DNA of 64,000 bases from Haemaphysalis longicornis (taxonomy: Eukaryota; Arthropoda; Arachnida; Ixodida; Ixodidae). Shown one piece after another: positions 12,712 through 22,884 of this stretch (position 1 is the first letter of the stretch; each line of letters starts with the position of its first letter). The stretch is taken from positions 28,287,868 to 28,351,867 of the forward strand of contig CM023453.1 of assembly GCA_013339765.2 (NCBI GenBank), in the 5' to 3' direction. Position numbers and translations under genes: made by a program. Below the pieces are notes generated by a model that did not search any database, was not told the origin of the DNA, and saw only the letters and a list, made by a program, of their open reading frames with translations.

Positions 12712-14578
12712 GGGGGGTGGGGTAAAGAGAATTGATTATAACCCACATATCAGGGCGCAGCGACTAGTGATAACAGCGCTGCCCTAAGTACAGAAAATTA
12801 TCCAATCAGTTTTCATGTAACGTGGTCATTCTACACACTGCGCAAAAATGTTTGGCGTGGGCAACAAGCTACTACAGATCAAGTCACACAAAGTTCACCA
12901 CCGTTCGAAGAAAGAGTTCATAAACTATACTAAACTCAGTACGGCACTAGGGAAACGCTCAGGGTGTTGCTCCTGACTACTACAAAGCGTGTAGACCAAC
13001 GCAAAAGAAAGGCTTCTTCTCCTAGAGCTGCAAACTCGTGTTCCAAATGACTCATGAGAATCGACCGGACACGCCACAGCAGCGGGAACATTGCCCGTTG
13101 CGGCCGTGCTCGAAGACATGCAGCACCACGATTTCTCCACAAAATAAAAGCACCAGTACATATCAGAAAATTCACCAACACATCATTTGAACGAGTGTTC
13201 ATTCGAAGTGTGAGTTCGAACATCCTGCTTAATACAGTCCAAAACGTTGCCGCTAAACGACAGTGAAACAAGGCATGTTCTAACGTTTCAGTGTGGCCGC
13301 AGTGTGAACACCGTGCGGAACGCACAACGCTGAATCTCGCCAGACGGTCACACGTCGGGAGAAAACTTCCCAGCCACGTAACCACCCGAAATCCCGAACA
13401 TCAGCCGGAAGTGCCGCCGAAGTCAGCTGATGCCAACGGACTCCGCGTGACCTTCCTATCTGTTGGTTCTCTAATTGGGTTATTACCAATTTTTCGCACA
13501 CTTCACTTGCCGTACTTTCCCTAAAACTTAGGCTTGGCAAGGATGACTGGACATTTCGCATTTTTTTAATAACATACGTGTAAAATGGCGGCGGCTGCTC
13601 AGCAGAAGGACCGGTGATGTGCACGTCATAAAATAATGACCGGGGAGTTCCCAGAAAGTACTGTAGCCTGCAGCGCCTTTCCTGGGTACTCGTCTGAGTC
13701 TACAAGGTGGATCACTGCACGTACCGCCAGCACGCTGCACATGGTTTTCAAACAAGGCAGACTAAAACCACCCATTGACTTGGGAAGCCTCAGCAGCGCT
13801 CGTGACACTGTTTCTAATTTGCCCGCCCAGAAGAACGATCCAAACTTCGTGGCGAACTGTCGGGTGAAATGGCGCGGCGGTTTTGCTACGCGTGCTACAT
13901 AAAAAGCGCCGCCGAGACGGACGACTTAATTATGTAGCTTCGCTCTCCGACGTAAAGCCTGAACTTTCCTGCAACTGCAAGACGCTGCTCCGCATTCTCA
14001 AGGAGGCTGCTTCCACGTACTACGCGCCACTTCACCCGAGGAATGGAAAACCACGCCAAGTACTCGAAGACCCGTCACCCATTCTACGTCGCCCGCCAAA
14101 CCAGACGCAAATGTGCCGAAACGCACCGCCATACATTTTCCCCCTGTTCAGTCGAGCTCCGGACAGCTCACCATACCCCTGAAATAGCCGCATAAATGCT
14201 TGGTAGCTGTCTTCGTCCCGAAAGAACAGGGACACGTCGTCCGCATACGCAGACACTTAACTTGGCCTATGCCTGGCAACGGAAAGCCGCGGATGGCAGT
14301 GCTTGCATCAACACGGAGGAGCAGTGGGTCGAGACAAATAAAAAAAAGCAAAGGTGAAAAAGGGCAGCCCTGCCTTATCCCACAGGTGACAGAGAAAGGA
14401 CTACTTAAAAGCCCGTTAACAAGGATTCGAATGCTCACGTCCGAGTACAACAGCTCGAGCATAGCTACAAAGTCTGTCGGAAAGCCATATTGGCGCAAAA
14501 CGCCCAGCAAGTATCGGTGTTCCACTCTGTCGAAAGCTTTCGCTTGATCGAGAAAGATGGCAAGTTCTTCCGACTGGC
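12712..14578 (-). mobile_element. LINE fragment A (L1/Tx1-like), 5'-truncated, minus strand
   Basis: Reading right to left, this copy runs from the reverse transcriptase palm to the 3' end. Recognisable parts are the RT motif with FLDQAKAFDRVEH and GIRQGCPFSPLLF (about 14,600-14,250), the YADD box (about 14,250), a mid-region with LPKSMGGFSLPCL (about 13,790), a zinc-finger-like CSHCGHTETLEHALFHC (about 13,300) and a terminal domain ending at 12,936. The 3' UTR ends in a TTATAAT...CTCTTTACCCC sequence shared with the other two copies nearby. Frames are broken several times, so it is dead. The L1-superfamily placement comes from the RT motif wording and is not firm. It forms an inverted repeat with fragment C. 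Confidence 0.85.
12936..13385 (-). pseudogene. LINE ORF2 C-terminal zinc-finger domain
   Basis: This is a 149-residue open frame on the minus strand. It starts with a CDRLARF segment, followed by a Cys-x2-Cys...His-x4-Cys cluster (CSHCGHTETLEHALFHC) typical of LINE C-terminal zf-RVT domains. It then runs through LVNFLICTGAFILWRNRGAACLR to a stop at 12,936. The same domain occurs at 14,697-15,053 and 16,060-16,383 on the plus strand with near-identical residues. This is the conserved tail of the LINE ORF and not a separate gene. Confidence 0.8.
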
Positions 14579-14600
14579 AAGTTTTCCGAATATAGTTCTT
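14148..14600 (-). pseudogene. LINE reverse transcriptase fragment
   Basis: The frame carries the RT finger/palm motifs: a conserved DQAKAFDRVEH (motif A, catalytic Asp) and GIRQGCPFSPLLFFICLDPLL (motif B). It then continues in another frame with AYADDVSLFFRDED (motif C, catalytic Asp pair) at about 14,256-14,210. The loss of frame between motifs B and C shows decay. The family function is to copy the LINE RNA at a nicked target. The open frame extends right of about 14,580 into fragment B sequence, but that part is a chimera created by the junction. Confidence 0.8.
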
Positions 14601-15250
14601 CCGACGTGTGACCGTCTGGCGAGATTCGGCATTGTGCAGTTCCTCACGGTGCCCGCACTGCGGGCACACTGAAACATTGGAACATGCCTTGTTTCAGTGT
14701 CGTGTAGCGGTAAGTTTTGGGCTGTGCTAAGCAGGTTGTTTGGTGTTACACTTAGAGTGAGCACACGTTCAAATGACACGTTGGTGAACTTCCTGATGTG
14801 TGCTGGGGCTTTTGTATTGTGGCGAAATCGTGGTGCCGCGTGTCTTCGCGCCCGACCGCAACGGGCGATGTTTCCACTGCTGTGGCGTGTGCGGTCAATC
14901 CTTATGAGTCACTTGGAAAATGAGTTGGCAGTTCTAGGCGAAGAAGCCTTCCTGTTACGATGGTCCACGCGTTTCATAGTGGCCAGGAACAACATCCTGA
15001 GCATCACTATTGTGCCATATGACTTTCAACGAGTTTATGAACTTTTTCTGTGAACGCATGTGAACTTTTTATGAATTGATTTCGGAGTAGCTTGTTTTAC
15101 GACCATAGACATTTGTCGTGCAAAGTGTTGACTGCCCGGAGTACTTGGAAACTGATTAGATTTTGTTTTTCTGTTTTTCGGGCAGCGCTGTTACCACTAG
15201 TCGCTGCGTGCTGATATGTGGTTTTATAATAAATCCTCTTCACACATCTG
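14597..15250 (+). mobile_element. LINE fragment B, 3' end only, plus strand
   Basis: This 5'-truncated copy of the same family carries only the zinc-finger segment, the terminal domain (open frame 14,697-15,053) and the 3' UTR. The UTR contains the shared block with GGGCAGCGCTGTTACCACTAG and ends at TTATAATAAATCCTCTTCACAC. Its 5' end abuts fragment A head-to-head near 14,580-14,600. Its 3' end abuts the truncated 5' end of fragment C near 15,250. Confidence 0.82.
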
Positions 15251-15251
15251 G

Positions 15252-16605
15252 TGTTCGAGTACTATATTATAGGTGTGGTTTTTCATTCCTCGGGTGAAGT
15301 GGCGCGTAGTACGTGGAAGCGCCTCCTTGAGACTACGGAGCAGCGTCATGCAGTTGCAGGAAAGTTCAGGCTTTCCCTTGCACAGCGAAGCTACATAATT
15401 AAGTCGTCCGTCTTGGCGGCGCTTTTTTGTGTAGCACGCGTACCAAAACCGCCCCGCCATTTCCCCCGACAGTTCGATCGCACGAAGTTTGGATCGTTCT
15501 TCTGGGCAGGCAAAACAGAAACAGTGTCACGAGCGCTGCTGAGGCTGCCCAAGTCAATGGGTGGTTTTAGTCTGCCTTGTTTGCAAACCATGAGCAGCGT
15601 GCTGGCGGTACGCGCAGTGATCGACCTTGTAGACTCAGACGAGTACCCAGGAAAGGCGCTGCTACAGTACTTTCTGGGGACTTCCTGGTCATCATTTTAT
15701 GACGTGCACACACCGGTCCTTCGGTTGAGCAGCCGCCGCCATTTTACTCGTACGTTATAAAAACATTGCGAAATCTCCAGTCTTCCTTGCCAAGCCTAAG
15801 TTTTAGAGAAAGTACGGCAAGTGAAGTGTGCGAAAAATTGGCAATAACCCAATTAGACAAGCAACAGATAGGAAGGTCACGCGGTGTCCGTTGACATCAG
15901 GTGACTTCGGCGGCACTTCCGGCTGATATTCGGGCTGGTTACGCTGGCTGGGAACGTTCTCCCGACATGTGACCGTCTGGCGACATTCGGCGCTGGGCGT
16001 TCCGCAAGGTGTCTGCACTGCGGCCACACTGAAACGTTAGAACATGCCTTGTTTCACTGTTGTGTAGCGGCAACGTTCTGGACTGTATCAAGCAGGATGT
16101 TCGGACTCACAGTTCGAATGAACACTCGTTCGAAAGATGTGTTGGTCAACTTTCTGAGTGCGCTGGTGCTTTTGTTTTGTTGAGAAATCGTGGTGCAACA
16201 TGTCTTCGAGCCCGGCCACAACGGGCAATGTTCCAACTGCTGTGGCGTGTCCGGTCGATTCTGATGAGTCATTTGGAGCATGAGTTGGCAGCTCTAGGGG
16301 AAGAAGCCTTCTTTTTGCGTTGGTCTACGCGCTTTATAGTGGTCGGGAGCAACATCCTGAGCGTTTCTCTAGTGCCGTACTGAGTTCAGTATAGTTTATG
16401 AACTGTTTTTTTTAACACTGGTGAACTTTGTGGAACTTGATTTGTATTGGCTTGTTCACCACGCCAAAAATTTTGTGCAGTGTGTAGAATGACCATGTTA
16501 CATGCAAACTGATTGGATAATTTTCTGTTCTTAGGGCAGCGCTGTTATCACTAGTCGCTGCGCTTTAATATGTGGGTTATAATAAATTCTCTTTACCCCC
16601 TTGGG
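15252..16605 (+). mobile_element. LINE fragment C, 5'-truncated, plus strand
   Basis: The copy begins within the region downstream of the RT domain (open frame 15,251-15,760, with LPKSMGGFSLPCL near its middle). After frame breaks it continues through the zinc-finger and terminal domain (16,060-16,383) to the shared 3' end TTATAATAAATTCTCTTTACC near 16,590. It matches fragment A in reverse orientation over about 1.35 kb (A: roughly 12,712-14,065). AATAAA sits 10-15 bp before the end and there is no long poly(A). Confidence 0.85.
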
Positions 16606-17190
16606 CTGTTGAATGAACGTTTAGAAGTTAATTTTAGTACGGCCCTGGCCGTTTGGCCGGGGCCTCATACTGAAAGCCAAAATAAGAGCCCACGATGAAC
16701 ACTCCTTGCAACGTCTGTAATTATACAGACGGCGTATTGGTATTTCGGCATTTCATTATTTGGTGTCATTCACTTCACGGAATATTGTGCCAAAATGCCG
16801 TGCAGTCCGCTTTCTAAGACATTAAGATATGTAACGCTTTGGTAGACTTTTTAACGCGTTCACATACTTCTTGTTGTGGACCATACAATAGTGCTTGAGC
16901 TCTAGTTAACTGATTAATTGTTTTATTGATAGCTCAGTGCATGCCGCTCGGATTGCCACATTCCTGATTTTAAAGCCTTTCGCAATACACCTCTACGTGG
17001 GTATATGGCAGCTGACGGGTGGCGCCACCACTCCGGCGCTCCCCTCGTCGTGGAATGAGCCGGTGCATTGGACTACACAGCCTCCGTTGTTTTTTGTCGT
17101 GTTTGCTTCGGTGCTTTGTATGTTTTGGTGGTTTTGTGAGCAGACATGTGAGGTGAAATGAAGTCTAGACAGATGTGTTGGGTTCTAGAT
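16606..17190. other. No feature recognised
   Basis: The only structure seen is a local palindrome-like CGGCCCTGGCCGTTTGGCCGGGGCC near 16,642-16,666 (two interleaved GGCC-rich half-sites). No coding potential is recognised. Confidence 0.4.
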
Positions 17191-17191
17191 G

Positions 17192-17465
17192 GCAGTAATG
17201 GACTACGTAAACTTGTCGGGACGGTCTAAGTGGGTATCGGCTGCAATGGCATGAGCGCTTTTTGCAGCGATCTGCGCTTGGCTCCACCCGTTCCGAGTAC
17301 GAATAAAACTACTATTATTAGTATTATTTTCTTCTTAAATGCAATAACGGCTACGCAAACTTATTGGGTGTCTTGTAAGGTTGGGGAGGGCTACTGACAC
17401 GAGCGTTTTGCAGCGCTCTGCGCCTCTGGCTCCGCGCGATCTGAGTAGGAATAAACTATTAGCAA
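17192..17465 (+). repeat. Diverged tandem duplication, about 150-bp period
   Basis: GCAGTAATGGACTACGTAAACTT near 17,192 is repeated as GCAATAACGGCTACGCAAACTT near 17,342. Both copies continue with GAGCG-TTTTGCAGCG and end in a GAGTA(C/G)GAATAAA segment (about 17,296 and 17,445). Two copies are recognisable. Each ends in a poly(A)-signal-like AATAAA, so the unit may be a fragment of a retroposon 3' end. Confidence 0.65.
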
Positions 17466-19110
17466 TGTTTAGAATTCATTTCTTCCACTTTAAATTATCT
17501 TCACTGGTTTCAATGACTACGGTTTCCACGCCAGCCTTTGCGCTGGGATACCTCGATACGTCTGCTTTAAATAGAAAGGCACCTGCATACGAGATGGATT
17601 ACCGTGTAGCCGTAGAAATGTTGCGGTAGTTTACACTTTCTGTAACCGTGAGCTTTGTACCTTCGGTTTTGGTGAGCGACACTGTGACAGCATGGGAGCC
17701 TGAAAGCCGAAGTGGAAATCCCACGTTTTGTGGTGGTCATTTATCAAGAGCCAAGTTATTCACCAACTCAACAGCCCAAGCTACAAACCATCCCTCCTCC
17801 CCTTCCCGTTTTACCCCCTGCGTAGAATAAAGGCTGGAACCGATAGTTAAAAAATGTGGCAGTGTTAACGTCAGCCGGTATTTTTTAATGCTTCAGTATT
17901 ATTTACAGAGTACATAAAAAATCGTGTAATGCCTGGTGAAGACACCAAAAACGCGCGATTAGTTGCCTCAAATATGAGTGCATGAGCCCGAGTCCTCCAC
18001 CACAGGCACATTTCCGACACGCTGGAAAATATTTAGTTTGGAGATGGGGCATGAAAGTTCAAAATTAAACAGCAAAATCATCTAGCCCTCCGTCTAATGA
18101 TTATGATGGTTGAACACAAAGCTTTCTTCGTGCGAAATCGAATGGGAAATGGTCAAAGTCAAAGACACTGCGATCAAAAGACCAAACTGCGTGCTGGTCA
18201 AATTCGACGCTTAACTAGTCAAAGTTTAAATCCAAAAGGCAACCAAGGAAACCCATACGATAGAGCTTTGCGATAAACCATGTCGTTAGACGGAGGTGTG
18301 CATGATTTTTCAAGCGTAGGTGGCAGCTTGTAAACAGACCGCAACATTCAGTTGTGAAGCTGAGTACAGGTTTCGGGCACCCTCCTGCAGTCTTGCGTCC
18401 TTCAGCCACGCAGGAATTGGTTTTCTGAAAAACCATTTACCAACTAGCCAGCAAACATTGCGCAATTCTTGTAAAGCAATGCTTCTCCACGACAAGCAAT
18501 AACGTTCTACTATCATGCGGTATTTATTCTATCAACGATTCCCGATTACTGTAGTAAGAGCATTTCTGTGAAATTAAACACGTTTCAGCCGTAGGTAATG
18601 TAGTTGCGTAAGCGTCGTCCGTCACAATTTCTGTTTTGAGGTAAATCTTCGAAGACACAGCCCAACTTTGTCTTTCGCTTGTGCACGACGTCGACGCCGT
18701 TTCGTCATCAACTGCCAAAGGCCAGCGCCGCAGCATTCCTAGATCGGTTGCACACACCGGCTTTGTGGGAGCATTTAGCGGCAATACTGATTTGCGAAAC
18801 TGTATGGAGGCATGAAAAAATTGCACGAAGCAACGAACTTTCACTTCCAGCTTGGCGCATTGAGCGTCGTCTGCTATTTGTAAATACTGAGTATGGGCGT
18901 AAATAATACCCATGGCATGCCTCGTAAACGTCACATCCGCGCTCAAGATTTACCGATCTGAAAAATGCACGTGGTGTTACGTACGCTTTGCAAGCTGCAC
19001 CGCAGAAAAACGACAGAAAGCCATGCACAACTACGCTGCGCTGACCGCCACCGGGGCCACCGGCATTCCACTGACGAGCGGTTCGCCACGGGCGGCGCTG
19101 TTCGCTGAAA
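17466..19110. other. No feature recognised
   Basis: Short open frames exist on both strands (for example 18,524-18,946 minus), but none has a recognisable domain, and they overlap each other in opposite frames. I see no TIR, tRNA box or poly(A)-tailed unit here. Confidence 0.4.
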
Positions 19111-19111
19111 C

Positions 19112-19348
19112 GACGGTGGCCGGTCCCTATGGCGTTGTGCTTCTGAGCAAAAGGACGCGGGTTCGATTCCCGGCCGCGACCGCCGCATTTCTGACGGAGG
19201 CGAAAAGCGAAAACGCCTTTGTGTTCGAGACTTCGGCGCACGTAAAGATCCCCATGTGGTCAAAATTAATCTGGAGCCCTCTACTACGGCGCGCCTCATC
19301 GCCTGCGTTGCGTCGCCGGGTTAAACCCTACAATCAATCAATCAATAT
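19112..19348 (+). mobile_element. tRNA-derived SINE (Ruka-like), copy 1
   Basis: A degraded A box (GTGGCCGGTCCC) lies about 40 bp before a clear B box (GGTTCGATTCCC) at about 19,159. A conserved body follows: GGAGGCGAAAAGC, TTCGGCGCACGTAAAGATC, GGTCAAAATTAATCTGGAGC and CGCCTCATCGCCTGCGTTGC. It ends in a simple tail ACAATCAATCAATCAATA. The same body recurs at 43,868, 51,381 and 53,871. I did not find a convincing target duplication. Such SINEs are transcribed by RNA polymerase III and mobilised by LINE machinery. The name Ruka is from memory. Confidence 0.85.
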
Positions 19349-19828
19349 TAAACACCCCTCTCCCCCCCTACCCACAAAAAAAGATAGAGAAAAGGTTGAT
19401 TGCAGGGGATGCACACGCTACTTTACTTTTTTTTTAACAGTGACACGATGTTTCGGGCAAAATGTTGGGAAGATCCTGCGCCGCCTAAAGCGTGTCAAAA
19501 CGCCTGTAAGAGTGATGCACTCGCCGCGTTTACTCAGTAGCTAAGACGCGTTTGTGAGCACGAAGACGTGGTTTTATAATCTTTAGTCCTCCCCATGGTG
19601 GACTCCATTTACGGGTGCACTTCGGCGTGTAACAATACCAAAAAATAATCAAAGCCCCTCTCTTAAAAAAGAAATGGTTGAACCGTAAAGCTTTCTCTCA
19701 TGCAATCTTAAAGACGACGTCAAAAATTCTGCAGAAATTCAGAGAATTATCTACTAATGCGTAACATTACTAATGCCGCTTGTCGTGAGTGTGAGTTTTT
19801 TTCAAGCAATTTTTGGGGGGTTTTTCGC

Positions 19829-20235
19829 AATCCTGTCCGACCAATTATCGCCATTTACCCTATCATAACGATTAGAAGTGAACTTTTGCGAAATCTGCAT
19901 TATTATGAAAAATCAAGTCGCTACGCGGTTCGCCATTTTCCGTAATTCTTTTTATATTTTTCTCGTTTTTTTATTGTTTCAAAATTTATTTCTACAAATT
20001 ATCTCATTTACGCTAATATAACGATTAGAGGTGGAACTTTCGCGAAATCTGAATTATTGTGGAAATGCCATGCGTTATACGTTTTGCCTATTTGCGTAAT
20101 TTTTAGATATTATTCTTATTTTTTTAGTTTTTCAAAATTTCGTCCGACGAATTATCTCCATGTACTTTATTATAAGGATTACATTTGTAACTTCCGCGAT
20201 ATCTGCATTCTTGTGGAAATGCAAGGCGCTACACA
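19829..20235 (+). repeat. AT-rich tandem repeat, about 153-bp period, about 2.7 copies
   Basis: Three successive units share ATAACGATTAGA(A/G)GTG (19,865, 20,018 and, diverged, 20,171), then CGAAATCTGCATTATT and a TGGAAATGC segment, then a T-rich stretch ending in TTTCAAAATTT. Unit spacing is about 153 bp. The third unit is truncated after the CAAGGCGCTACACAG segment. A faint fourth copy may lie just left (about 19,690-19,828). Confidence 0.75.
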
Positions 20236-20710
20236 GTCCAGGCTGCGGGGGTACTCGACGAAGAATGCTACGCATTAAAGATCCGAACTTTTTCCGCCGC
20301 TTCGGAATGGCGAAATGGAATAGACGTCACCTTCATAACTAGAGGTTTGATCCCAACCACGGGAATCGTGTGAATTTTGAGGCGCTTCGTGTTTCATCAT
20401 TATCGTGGACGTCGTCATCGTCATCTGCCCTTTGTGAAAGCACACTTATTGTGTAAAGTTTACCTTCCTGCAGTGCGTTTTGGTGTCGTTTTGGTGTCCA
20501 CGGCGCAAGTGAGGTTTATAAAGCTGTTTAATAAAATTCCTCGGGCACTTAACCTAAAGTCAGCTTATGAGGTTTGCACGTGAAAGCCTAGCAATTGTCA
20601 GACTTTACGGCTGCATCATTCTTTTCTGCATCTGTTTCATCCAATTCCCCACTGTTTACAGAGGCCTTAGGCCATGTCGAGATTTCTTCTCTTTTACCAA
20701 TAAACGTGTG

Positions 20711-20773
20711 TTCATTCATTCATTCATTCATTCATTCATTCATTCATTCATTCATTCACTCATTCATTCATTT
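20711..20773 (+). repeat. (CATT)n microsatellite
   Basis: About 15 CATT units run with one CACT interruption. They start directly after ACCAATAAACGTGTGTT. A poly(A)-signal-like AATAAA followed by a tetranucleotide run suggests the 3' tail of a non-LTR retroposon whose body is no longer recognisable. Confidence 0.9.
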
Positions 20774-21239
20774 TCTTCAGGAAGGCTGGCCGCATATATG
20801 CTGCATCTCCGGCAGAGTCACAGTTATCCTTCTCGCGCGCACCTTCTACGCACGTGCGTCCACGCGCACCCGTCACGGCGCACGCATTAGGCTATTTCTT
20901 GCTCCGTACTACCAGGGTGCCAGGTCAGCGTTGTGACCCGTGGTTGTGACTAGCACTCCCGGATGCTGCTCGGGATACCAGGGGTGAAATCCCGTACGAA
21001 GCCAGCTTATTTTTTTCTTTCAGCGGTGGCAATTTCAGTGACATTGGTGCTGACGCCAACGACGACAACGGAGACGCCGACAACAGTCACTTCTTCTATT
21101 TGATGAGGCACCTAAGAGCTTCGCCTTAAAAATTGGGCCCATCTCCCAGCGAGGGGGACTCGAGTAAATGCGTCGCATAGGGGGTGGGTGTATTGCGTTA
21201 ACGTTTAGTGTTTGGGGAGTTGGTGGTAGTGAATGCGTT

Positions 21240-21495
21240 GTATCAGCAGCTTCTTGACGTAGTTTGAATGAGTCAAGGATATAAGGCGCGTTCGTAGCCT
21301 CCCATTCTGTGTCGGCATTGTGGCGCAGTGGGTAGAGCACCATGTACATTGCGTTCCGCCCGCAGGGTCGAGGGATCGAAACCAGGCTCCGGATAGTATT
21401 TTTTTTATATAGTGTAGGGGGAGGGATGCGGACTACGACTACGGACGTCAACTCGGGTGACATCGTGAGTTACTGAAATGCTCTGCATTTAAAAG
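21240..21495 (+). mobile_element. tRNA-related SINE, second family, copy A
   Basis: It contains an A-box-like TTGTGGCGCAGTGGGTAGA near 21,319 and a B-box-like GGTCGAGGGATCGAAACC near 21,365. A body with ACGGACGTCAACTCGGGTGA and GAGTTACTGAAATGCTCTGC follows, and it ends in TTTAAAAGAAAAAAAAA. Copy B at 31,915-32,152 matches over the whole body and about 70 bp upstream of the A box (TTTGAATGAGTCAAGGATATAAGGCG), so the mobile unit starts upstream of the tRNA-like part. This differs from an ordinary tRNA-headed SINE. Confidence 0.75.
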
Positions 21496-21859
21496 AAAAA
21501 AAAATAGCGATGCAGACTGTTCATCTCCGAGAGTCACGTACGTTGTGACTCTGGCGTCACGTTCCTCAGAGGAGTCCGCTGTGCTGCCAACGTTGCTGCA
21601 GGAACGCTGCATCGTCTGCTGCAGGTTCTTCACACCGCAGAAGGCAGACTTCCAATCAGCTGCATCACACGCGTGTCTATTTCTTTGGTTCCCGGCAGCA
21701 GTGCCGGATACGGTATTTCGGGCGTGGGTGCAGACCAATAAAGACCCTATTGACCATTGAAGGAAGTGCGCGTGTGCTGGAGACATTCGGGCAATTAGCG
21801 CAACTGCACAGCAGGCGAGTGGCAATACAAGGTTTAAGGCTTGGGCGAGTTGGTGCGTG

Positions 21860-22425
21860 ATTACAAAGAAGGGAACAACGCAATACAAACCAAACACAGC
21901 AAGAAGAAAGTGACAACCAGTGACAACGTACGTAAACCAAACGGGATGATGCCTTAATGAAAGATTTAAAGAACATAACTATAACGTACATAAGGCGATC
22001 AGTGGCCACTTCGGTGTCCACTGTTGGGATTACCGCGGCTGCGCTCTAATCTCTCAAAAAACACAGGTCATTGCAAAACACGAAGATAGGATAACTAGAG
22101 AAATTATTGAAGCCGGAGAAGTAGAGCCCCGAAAAGAAAGATCTGTGAGCGTACCCTTGTTGTCCCTCTCGCAAAAAGAAATTAATTTTCTGCCCCACAG
22201 ATAGTTCAGCACGTGTTTGTGGCACATGGCGTCGGTGCAGCGTGACGACCAGTTTGGTTATCTCCAGCTTTCGTGTTATTCTGCTTTTCTTGTATTTTTT
22301 GACTGTCAGCCTATATATATGTGACATGCCGAAAAATAAAGTCACTTGTAAGTCAGTGCTTGTTCATGTCACTTTCTTCTTGTGTTTGGTCTGTGTTGCG
22401 CTTTTCCCCTCTTTGTAAGTAGTTG
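21860..22425 (+). mobile_element. Penelope-like element fragment with inverted end repeat
   Basis: A short coding remnant (22,058-22,204) is followed by a 3' region containing GTCACTTTCTTCTTGTGTTTG at 22,368-22,400. The reverse complement of that segment occurs at 21,879-21,913 (CAAACACAGCAAGAAGAAAG), so the fragment is bracketed by an inverted copy of its own 3' end. Penelope-like elements are known for 5' truncation with inverted partial copies. The boundaries fit the gap seen in the dispersed repeat around it (21,735-22,430). Confidence 0.55.
22058..22204 (+). pseudogene. Penelope-like ORF C-terminal fragment
   Basis: This open stretch of about 48 codons ends at TAG 22,202-22,204. It reads through TREIIEAGEVEPRKERSVSV and ends near SLSQKEINFL. 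The pattern REI-EA...SVS-P...L-KE--FL is what I know from the extreme C-terminus of Penelope-like proteins after the GIY-YIG domain. The upstream domain is absent. This is a short motif match from memory, so the family call is moderate. Confidence 0.5.
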
Positions 22426-22568
22426 CAATAACTGCCGTTTATTTGATGCCACCGTATACCATATCTGCCAGAACTTCTAGCGCAAATTCCGCTGCTATAT
22501 CAAGTGACTAATGCTCGAAAGAACCTCGGGGCGGATATTCAGCATGAGGTGCAGAAAAAAAACTTGAC

Positions 22569-22884
22569 CATCTTCCCGTATGGGAACCTTAAGTGGTATG
22601 CGAAGCAACCATGGGGTCGACTCAAGTTCCCATTAGTTTTCAGTTCAATCGCGACGTTGAGGGAGGAGAATGAGGGGAGCGGAGCGCTCGCGCGCGTCAT
22701 TTGTACCGCGGAGCTACAGTGGTGCCCCCAGAGGAGTATGCAGCGGCTACCGTCGCGTCTCTAACCCTTAAGCTGTTTCGCATTATCGCGTGCGGAGCCG
22801 CAAGTGTTGCCATTCGTTGCGCAATCCCGGAGAGGAGAGGAGGAATGCCTCGCATACTACTCAGGGTTCCCCTACGGGAATATG
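22569..22884. mobile_element. MITE with about 37-bp terminal inverted repeats (316 bp)
   Basis: The left end (22,569-22,606) begins CATCTTCCCGTATGGGAACC and continues TTAAGTGGTATGCGAAGC. The reverse complement of the right end (22,847-22,884) begins CATATTCCCGTAGGGGAACC and continues CTGAGTAGTATGCGAGGC. The two differ at only a few positions over 37 bp. No transposase is encoded. A related end (CCATCTTCCCCCGTGGGAAC on the minus strand) occurs at 30,381-30,416. I could not define a target duplication, so the superfamily is open. Confidence 0.7.

Noticed and set aside
12712..15250. Classical twin-primed 5' inversion of one LINE
   Set aside because: Fragments A and B both contain the zinc-finger region and the 3' end, so they cannot be two halves of a single reverse-transcribed copy.
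19112..19190. tRNA gene
   Set aside because: The A and B boxes belong to a SINE head. The sequence does not form a full cloverleaf with a proper 3' acceptor, and a SINE body follows. The same holds at 51,391, 53,881 and 63,158.
18708..19544. 177- and 210-codon overlapping frames on opposite strands
   Set aside because: They overlap the SINE at 19,112-19,348 on both strands and have no recognisable domain.
20567..20936. 107-113 codon frames with FIHSFIHS
   Set aside because: They are translations of the (CATT)n microsatellite and its flank.
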